Positions 30,812-35,329 of a stretch of DNA of 35,329 bases are shown here, piece by piece. Under the pieces are notes generated by a model that saw nothing but the letters and a program-made list of their open reading frames with translations, was not told the DNA's origin and searched no databases. A program made the translations under genes and the position numbers. This stretch comes from DATKCA01 sp035544675 (lineage in GTDB: Bacteria; Acidobacteriota; Thermoanaerobaculia; Gp7-AA8). Positions within the stretch are counted from its first letter, which is position 1; every line of letters begins with the position of its first letter. Location of the stretch: positions 1 to 35,329 of the forward strand of contig DATKCA010000065.1 of the NCBI GenBank assembly GCA_035544675.1, written 5' to 3'.

Positions 30812-30885
30812 TGGGAGGTCGTTCAATGGTAGGACAGCTGGCTCTGGACCAGCATATCGGGGTTCAACTCCCTGCCTCCCAGCCA
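30812..30885 (+). tRNA. tRNA-Gln (anticodon CTG)
   Basis: Acceptor stem TGGGAGG pairs with CCTCCCA (30875-30881), then discriminator G and encoded CCA (30883-30885). D arm GTTC...GGAC, anticodon stem GCTGG/CCAGC around loop CTCTGGA (anticodon CTG, reading CAG), T arm CGGGG-TTCAACT-CCCTG. The cloverleaf is complete at 74 bases. Its last 17 bases are repeated at 34999-35015. Confidence 0.95.
30869..30885 (+). other. Candidate attL, 3' end of tRNA-Gln
   Basis: TCCCTGCCTCCCAGCCA covers the T-arm and acceptor 3' half plus CCA. The exact copy at 34999-35015 defines the other end of the candidate island. The flanking bases differ on both sides. Confidence 0.75.
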
Positions 30886-30889
30886 GCGG

Positions 30890-30903
30890 GCACGGCGCCG
30901 TGC
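30890..30903 (+). terminator. Palindrome GCACGGCGCCGTGC after tRNA-Gln
   Basis: A perfect 14-base dyad begins 5 bases after the CCA end and is followed by GTTTGTT. It is a plausible terminator for the tRNA transcript. Confidence 0.5.
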
Positions 30904-30980
30904 GTTTGTTGGCCCAACCTGCACGACGACGGCTGCTGATCGGAAACTTCAGCGTTCCGCCAGGTTCGTTCTGCCCGGCT

Positions 30981-30986
30981 TATCAT
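30981..30986 (+). promoter_or_regulatory. Putative -10 box TATCAT of the wHTH-FHA gene
   Basis: TATCAT ends 7 bases before ATG 30994, with no Shine-Dalgarno between. Confidence 0.45.
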
Positions 30987-30993
30987 CGGCACG

Positions 30994-31620
30994 ATGCCTG
31001 TCCGCGTGGGCGAATTCGTATTCGATCGCGAGCGGCGCGAGCTGCGACGCGGCTCCCAGCAGGTTCACCTCACGCCCAAGGCGTTTCAGCTCCTTTCAAT
31101 GCTCATCGATGCACGACCAAGAGCGATTGCGCAAGAGACGCTTCACGATGCGCTCTGGCCGGAGACGCATGTAAGCGAAGGAAGTCTTCACAACCTCATT
31201 CATGAGCTGCGGCGGAGACTGGACGATACGAATCACGAGGTGATCAAGACTTCGTACGGTTATGGGTTTTCGTTTGCGGCGGAGGCCCTTGATGACCGTC
31301 TGACTCCTGCGCCGTGTGTGATCACGATCGGCGATGCCGATTTCATTCTGCTGGAAGGGGAAAACGTGATCGGCCGGGACTGGAACGCCACGGTGCGCAT
31401 TGATGCGCCTTCCATCTCGCGCCACCACGCGCGGATTCGTGTCACCGGCGGTCACGCCACGATTGAAGATCTCGGGAGCAAGAACGGTACGACGGTCGGC
31501 GGCCGGAGATTGCGAACCGCACACGAGCTGCACGACGGGGAACAGATCCTTTTCGGCACGGTCGCAGCGAAGTTCCGCATTCTGCCGGTCAAAGGTCCTA
31601 CTGAGTCGGCTTCTCGTTGA
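30994..31620 (+). CDS. OmpR-type winged-helix regulator fused to FHA domain
   Basis: The protein has 208 residues. Residues 1-97 are an OmpR/PhoB-type winged helix (LTPKAFQLLSMLI at 26-38, NLIHELRRRLDD at 67-78 as recognition helix, IKTSYGYGFSF as wing). Residues 108-198 form an FHA domain with GRD at 127-129, SISRHHARI at 140-148 and DLGSKNGT at 159-166, all the phosphothreonine-binding residues. There is no receiver domain. The next gene, 60 bases on, is a Ser/Thr kinase, so the FHA domain probably reads its phospho-threonine; this is inference. Confidence 0.93.
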   Translation: MPVRVGEFVFDRERRELRRGSQQVHLTPKAFQLLSMLIDARPRAIAQETLHDALWPETHVSEGSLHNLIHELRRRLDDTNHEVIKTSYGYGFSFAAEALDDRLTPAPCVITIGDADFILLEGENVIGRDWNATVRIDAPSISRHHARIRVTGGHATIEDLGSKNGTTVGGRRLRTAHELHDGEQILFGTVAAKFRILPVKGPTESASR

Positions 31621-31648
31621 GGAACCTCTGGACTTGTGCAGAGGTTCC
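31621..31648. repeat. 10-bp perfect dyad GGAACCTCTG-N8-CAGAGGTTCC
   Basis: The dyad lies directly after the wHTH-FHA stop and 16 bases before the putative -10 box of the kinase gene. It could be a terminator, an operator overlapping the -35 region, or a copy of a repeat (GGAACCTCTG also occurs at 18972-18981). Confidence 0.7.
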
Positions 31649-31663
31649 CTGATTGGAAGAGAG

Positions 31664-31669
31664 TATTCT
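31664..31669 (+). promoter_or_regulatory. Putative -10 box TATTCT of the kinase gene
   Basis: TATTCT lies 11 bases before GTG 31681. The corresponding -35 position would fall in the right arm of the dyad at 31639-31648. Confidence 0.3.
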
Positions 31670-31680
31670 TTGATTCCCTC

Positions 31681-34269
31681 GTGACACTACAGAACGGTAC
31701 GCGCCTCGGCCCGTACGAGATCCTTGCGCCGCTCGGCGCCGGCGGCATGGGAGAGGTCTACCGCGCCCGCGACACGCGCCTCGGCCGCAGTGTTGCGATC
31801 AAGATCCTGTCTTCCGAGTTTGCTCGCGACGTTCGACTCCGCCGGCGCCTGGAGCGCGAGGCGAAGGCAATCTCCGCTCTCAATCATCCTCATATCTGCA
31901 CGCTCCACGACGTGGGAACTGACAACGGCGTCGATTACCTCGTCCTCGAACATTGTGAGGGAAAGACACTGGCCCGCCGCGTCGCGGATGGCGCTCTTCC
32001 CATCGAACAACTCCTCGATTACGGAAGCCAGATCGCCGACGCACTGGAGAAAGCGCACCGGCACGGCATCATCCATCGCGATCTGAAGCCTTCCAACATC
32101 ATGATCACGAAATCGGGAGCGAAGGTCCTCGACTTTGGTCTCGCCAAGGAACGCGTAGCCGCCGCCCCGGACCATTCGACGATGCATCAGGACAGCGATG
32201 AAGGAACCCTGGTCGGTACGATCCAGTACATGGCACCCGAAACTTTACAGGGTAAAGATGCCGACGCGCGAAGCGACATCTTCGCGCTCGGTCTGATCCT
32301 CTACGAGATGCTGACGGGCAGCCCTGCATTTACCGCATCGAGCAAGGCTGGACTCATCGCCGCGATTCTGGAGCGCGAGCCGGCGCCGGTCAGCGCATCA
32401 CCACGTGATGTTCCTGCGGTACTTGCTCGCCTCATCAAAGCATGCCTCGCGAAAAATCCTGACGATCGCATCCAGTCTGCGCATGACGTCCTCCTGCAAC
32501 TGCAGTGGATGAAGGAAGCGGAACGCTCGCCACGCCTCCGTCCAGAAAACAGGGTCTGGCCGGTCATCGTTGGAGTCCTCATTGCTACCGCGGTTGCGGT
32601 TGCAGCGGTCAGCGCGTTCCTGATGTTGCGGCCGCCACGAAACGAACCTGCAATCCGCCGCCTCTCGATCACATTGCCCGGTGAAGCGCCAGTCGGTTTT
32701 ACACAGAGCGGCGGCAACCTGTTCGCGATCTCCCGGGATGGAAAACGGCTCGCGTATATCGGACCGCAGCAGGCGCTCTATGTTCGTGATCTCGATGCCT
32801 TGACAGTCAGACGGCTAGCCGGAACCGAAAAGGCCTCAAATCCCTTTTTTTCCTACGACGGAACCTCGTTGGGCTTCGAGGCCGATCGCAAGTTGAAGAA
32901 GATTTCGCTCACCGGCGGCAATCCGGTGACGATCTGTGAAGGAGTGACCGTACGCGGGGCGGTGTGGGGAAAGGACGACATGATTACATTCGGTCAGGCG
33001 ATGGGCGTCCCGATGCGAGTTCCCGCCGGCGGTGGTGCTGCCGTACCGTTGTCGGCTTCCAAATTTCTTCGTTTGCCCTCGCTCCTTTCAGGCGAGGACG
33101 AGGTACTGTTCACGCTCTACAACGAGGGAGGAAATCCGGACGATCATGACCTCGTCCTTCTGACACCTCGCGACGGCAAGCTCCGGACGATTCTACCGTC
33201 CGCGAGTCACGGTCAATACGTGTCTACGGGCCGCCTGATCTTTCTGCGAGCTCGTTCGATTTACAGCGTCGCGTTCGATCGGCGCAAGATGGAGATCACC
33301 GGCACTCCGAAACCGATCCTCGACGACGTCGCCGCTTTCCCTCCGCAAGGTCTCGCCTACATCGCGACGACCAACGGTAATCTGTATTACCTTCCTCACG
33401 ACGAATCCGCCGATCAGCGGCAACTGGTGTGGTCCGATCGCGCCGGACGCGTAACACTCGTGACGGACAAGCTCCAGGGGTACGGGCATGCCGGTGGCCC
33501 GGAGCTCTCACCGGACGGGAAGCAGATTCTCACCTCGATCTGCCTTCGTGGGGAATGCGACATCTGGCGCTATGAAATCGAGCGTGAAAGCTGGAACCGC
33601 GTGACATCCGACGGACGTAGTTGCAGCCCCTGCTGGTCACCCGACGGGCGATCCATCGCATACAGTTCGAATCGAACCGGGCCATACAACGTCTTCATCG
33701 TACCGACCGACGCGAGCGTGGGACCGCGCCAGATCACTCACGGTTCGACATGGGTATTCCCTCAGGCGTGGTCGCCCGACGGAAAGGTGCTCGCCACATT
33801 CGAGGGCACCGCGGCCACGGCAGGAGACATCTCTTTCGTGGCGCTCGACGGAAACCGCCGAACGCCTTACGTCACGACGGACGCTGCCGAGGAATCCCCG
33901 AACTTCTCGCCCGACGGTCGATGGCTGGCCTACACGTCGACTCAGTCCGGCAAAACGGAAGTCTATGTGCGCGCGACTGACGGTCAAGGAGCGACGTGGA
34001 AAATATCCGATGACGGAGGCACGTCACCGCGCTGGCGAGGCGATGGGAAAGAGCTGTTCTACATGCGACAGAGAGTGATGATGGCCGCAGCGATCAGAAC
34101 AGTTCCTGAGTTTCACGCCGCAAAACCGTACGCTCTCTTCGAGGGCAATTTCGATGAATATTTCGATGTGACGCGCGACGGTCAGCGTTTTATCCTGACT
34201 ACGCGGTATCGCGAACCTGCGCTACGAACGCAAATCAACGTAGTCGAGGGTCTTTTCGCCCGGCAGTAG
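31681..34269 (+). CDS. Transmembrane Ser/Thr protein kinase with TolB-like beta-propeller
   Basis: The protein has 862 residues. The N-terminal Hanks-type kinase (10-275) is complete: glycine loop LGAGGMGEVY at 18-27, Lys41, Glu60, HRDLKPSN at 132-139, DFGLAK at 151-156 and APE at 185-187. One transmembrane helix (about 293-316) leads to a periplasmic WD40/TolB-like propeller with blades such as ELSPDGKQIL, WSPDGRSIAY, WSPDGKVLAT and FSPDGRWLAY. This architecture is common in Acidobacteria. GTG 31681 gives the usual N-terminus (TLQNGTRLGPYEIL). The gene follows the FHA regulator on the same strand, and its end overlaps the JAMM gene by 35 bases. Confidence 0.94.
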   Translation: MTLQNGTRLGPYEILAPLGAGGMGEVYRARDTRLGRSVAIKILSSEFARDVRLRRRLEREAKAISALNHPHICTLHDVGTDNGVDYLVLEHCEGKTLARRVADGALPIEQLLDYGSQIADALEKAHRHGIIHRDLKPSNIMITKSGAKVLDFGLAKERVAAAPDHSTMHQDSDEGTLVGTIQYMAPETLQGKDADARSDIFALGLILYEMLTGSPAFTASSKAGLIAAILEREPAPVSASPRDVPAVLARLIKACLAKNPDDRIQSAHDVLLQLQWMKEAERSPRLRPENRVWPVIVGVLIATAVAVAAVSAFLMLRPPRNEPAIRRLSITLPGEAPVGFTQSGGNLFAISRDGKRLAYIGPQQALYVRDLDALTVRRLAGTEKASNPFFSYDGTSLGFEADRKLKKISLTGGNPVTICEGVTVRGAVWGKDDMITFGQAMGVPMRVPAGGGAAVPLSASKFLRLPSLLSGEDEVLFTLYNEGGNPDDHDLVLLTPRDGKLRTILPSASHGQYVSTGRLIFLRARSIYSVAFDRRKMEITGTPKPILDDVAAFPPQGLAYIATTNGNLYYLPHDESADQRQLVWSDRAGRVTLVTDKLQGYGHAGGPELSPDGKQILTSICLRGECDIWRYEIERESWNRVTSDGRSCSPCWSPDGRSIAYSSNRTGPYNVFIVPTDASVGPRQITHGSTWVFPQAWSPDGKVLATFEGTAATAGDISFVALDGNRRTPYVTTDAAEESPNFSPDGRWLAYTSTQSGKTEVYVRATDGQGATWKISDDGGTSPRWRGDGKELFYMRQRVMMAAAIRTVPEFHAAKPYALFEGNFDEYFDVTRDGQRFILTTRYREPALRTQINVVEGLFARQ

Positions 34270-34738
34270 GCTGTAGCTCGGTCACCGCGATCTGACATGC
34301 GCTTTGCGAAGCCCGCCGCAACCACGAGCCGCGGGCAACAACCTGAATGGGCCGAACGGAGCCAGGGTCCGCTGCCCATACTTCGACAAGTGACACGGCA
34401 TAAATCGGCAAACCAAGCCGTACAGCTTCGGTGTGATCTCCACGCGATGGGCGCGCCATGTTGTGCGGATGCGTGTGTGCGATGGCAATGGTTCCGGGCG
34501 GAATCGCACCGCGAAACGTCTCCTTGCGCGAGAACTGGACGCGGGGCCAGAAGAGCATCACCATCGACCCATCATCGTTGCGGACGAGGAACGATGCCGC
34601 TTCGGTGCGACCGAGGATCCCGTCGCTCCGCTTCACGAGTTGTGCGAATGCGCTCATGAGGCATGGATCGACGCTCGCCCCGGAAACAACTTGCGGCGTA
34701 CCCACCTGGAGAACGAAGAGCCACGAAGCGAGAAGCAT
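34235..34738 (-). CDS. Secreted protein with JAMM/MPN metalloprotease motif
   Basis: The protein has 167 residues. A short hydrophobic export signal (MLLASWLFVLQVGTPQVVSG) precedes the domain. AHTHPHNMARPSRGD (about residues 87-101) fits the JAMM zinc motif H-x-H-x7-S-x2-D exactly. A Glu upstream (RKETFRGAI) could be the catalytic acid. Enzymes with this motif remove ubiquitin-like tags or cut peptides. Here a periplasmic location is predicted, so the substrate is unknown. It runs convergent to the kinase, with a 35-base overlap of the 3' ends, inside the candidate island. Base use is less GC-rich than in flanking core genes. Confidence 0.75.
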   Translation of the reverse strand: MLLASWLFVLQVGTPQVVSGASVDPCLMSAFAQLVKRSDGILGRTEAASFLVRNDDGSMVMLFWPRVQFSRKETFRGAIPPGTIAIAHTHPHNMARPSRGDHTEAVRLGLPIYAVSLVEVWAADPGSVRPIQVVARGSWLRRASQSACQIAVTELQPTAGRKDPRLR

Positions 34739-35079
34739 CGTGGCGCAAGGTCGGTCTCAATCTCCGGGAGAGTTTTATGGACTTCTCACCGACTTCTCAT
34801 TTCTACGGTGCGTGGAGTTTGGGTGTTAGCGGACTGTGGACGCGGGTTGCTCGTGGTTGATGTACGAGTCGGTGCCGATGGCGACGGAGCACAGGATCGT
34901 CGTAAGTTATTGTGCGAGTTTTGTTTTCGACCGACCGCTGTTCAGCCGCACAACACCAAGAGGAGCGTCATGACGCGAGCAGGAGAGTTAGATAATTATC
35001 CCTGCCTCCCAGCCACCGCGTACGACGCGCCCATGCGCAGGGTGGCAAACTGTCCTTCACGTTTCCAGCAACTTTCAGC
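34739..35079. other. Gene-free right end of the island with attR
   Basis: No convincing gene is seen in these 341 bases. One 60-base sample (34801-34860) counts 58% GC. Around 34910-34940 there is a T-rich run. The tRNA-derived repeat lies at 34999-35015, preceded by an AT-rich AGATAATTAT. The remaining 64 bases run to the end of the hydrolase gene. Confidence 0.5.
34999..35015 (+). other. Candidate attR, copy of tRNA-Gln 3' end
   Basis: TCCCTGCCTCCCAGCCA is identical to 30869-30885. The rest of a tRNA is absent, since no D or anticodon arm lies upstream, so it is not a tRNA gene. Confidence 0.75.
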
Positions 35080-35329
35080 TCACAGGCTCGCCGCCCATCT
35101 CGCGATTGTCTCGGCGACCTGTTGCTCCTCACCGGTGTACATGTGGTCCGCTCGGACGATGATCGCCGTGTCTACGCGGCGGGGTCCGCGCGGATGACGC
35201 CCGATCGCCGATCTCAGAAGCTTCAGAGTTTCTTCCGTTCCCACTTCCGACTCCCGCGTTCCGAAAAATGCCAGCAGCGGACACGTGATGCGCGTGACGC
35301 CGGGATTCGACATCTTCACACCGAAGAAG
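35080..35329 (-). CDS. Alpha/beta hydrolase, C-terminal part (runs off window)
   Basis: Only the last 82 residues are present; the frame is open to the right edge, so the ATG at 35319 is probably internal. TCPLLAFFGTRESEVGTEE carries the position of the acidic residue after the sixth strand, and IVRADHMYTGEEQQVAETIARWAASL ends with the catalytic His and the closing helix, a common alpha/beta-hydrolase pattern. The nucleophile elbow lies outside the window. The stop is 65 bases from the candidate attR. Confidence 0.75.
   Translation of the reverse strand, partial: FFGVKMSNPGVTRITCPLLAFFGTRESEVGTEETLKLLRSAIGRHPRGPRRVDTAIIVRADHMYTGEEQQVAETIARWAASL

Larger units (their letters stand above)
30869..35015. 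mobile_element. Candidate tRNA-Gln genomic island (4.1 kb, no integrase)
   Basis: The segment is bounded by a 17-base perfect direct repeat, one copy being the intact 3' end of tRNA-Gln. This is the usual outcome of tyrosine-recombinase integration into a tRNA gene. Inside are a wHTH-FHA regulator, a membrane Ser/Thr kinase and a secreted JAMM-motif protein. Hand-counted 60-base samples inside give 52-60% GC against 70-72% in lhr. No integrase, transposase or excisionase gene is visible, so it may be a remnant, a trapped islet or a satellite moved in trans. Confidence 0.65.

Noticed and set aside
34999..35015. Second tRNA gene near the right end
   Set aside because: Only the 3' 17 bases are present; no D arm, anticodon arm or 5' acceptor strand lies upstream.
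30886..35015. Integrase or transposase inside the candidate island
   Set aside because: No frame shows a tyrosine recombinase R-H-R-Y pattern, serine recombinase or DDE motif. Frames on both strands between 34270 and 34998 other than the JAMM gene look like noise.
1..35329. CRISPR array
   Set aside because: No set of 24-40-base direct repeats with regular spacers was seen; the tandem repeats have periods of 6-7 or 14 bases.

Overview
The window is a chromosomal stretch of a high-GC bacterium. The best guess is Acidobacteriota (Thermoanaerobaculia/Vicinamibacteria-like). This rests on gene types: a Ser/Thr kinase with a C-terminal TolB-like propeller, an OmpR-type wHTH-FHA regulator, a VWFA-related secreted protein, an Lhr-Nei pair and a stand-alone LigD polymerase domain. 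No rRNA or other decisive marker is present, so this is inference.

Layout. 1-277: repeats and the dnaB leader. 278-4021 (+): dnaB, a Cys-rich protein, a degenerate receiver domain and an NfeD-type membrane protease. 3987-5729 (-): a WaaE-like glycosyltransferase and a metallo-beta-lactamase-fold hydrolase. 5794-12320 (+): full-length lhr overlapping nei, a small winged-helix-like protein, and a Doc/Fic-fold protein with a histone-H1-like tail and an altered active site. 12355-22941 (-): a long run of genes comprising zinc-ribbon membrane protein, M15 peptidase, VWFA protein, LigD polymerase domain, Zn-alcohol dehydrogenase, unknown family, secreted protein, uvrA, cutA and a secreted protein. 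22970-25594 (+): mtgA-like transglycosylase, SLT lytic transglycosylase and a PilZ protein. 25560-27539 (-): a GAF histidine kinase. 27632-28279 (+): a second PilZ paralog. 28330-30677: HAD phosphatase, small membrane protein, CaiB-type CoA-transferase and a zinc-ribbon protein. 30812-30885: tRNA-Gln(CTG). 30886-35015: a probable small genomic island. From 35080 to the right edge: a partial alpha/beta hydrolase (-).

The most interesting object is the 30869-35015 segment. The last 17 bases of the tRNA-Gln gene are repeated exactly at 34999-35015, as expected for a site-specific integration footprint. The enclosed 4.1 kb carries a wHTH-FHA regulator, a membrane Ser/Thr kinase with a propeller, and a secreted protein with a complete JAMM metalloprotease motif. 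Its base composition is lower in GC (52-60% in hand-counted 60-base samples, against 70-72% in lhr). No integrase is visible inside it.

Other themes. DNA repair genes (uvrA, nei, lhr, ligD-pol) are scattered through the window. Many genes have a TANNAT-like hexamer 6-9 bases before the start codon, which suggests leaderless transcription. Several families of short palindromic repeats are dispersed between genes, and two copies sit in frame inside lhr.
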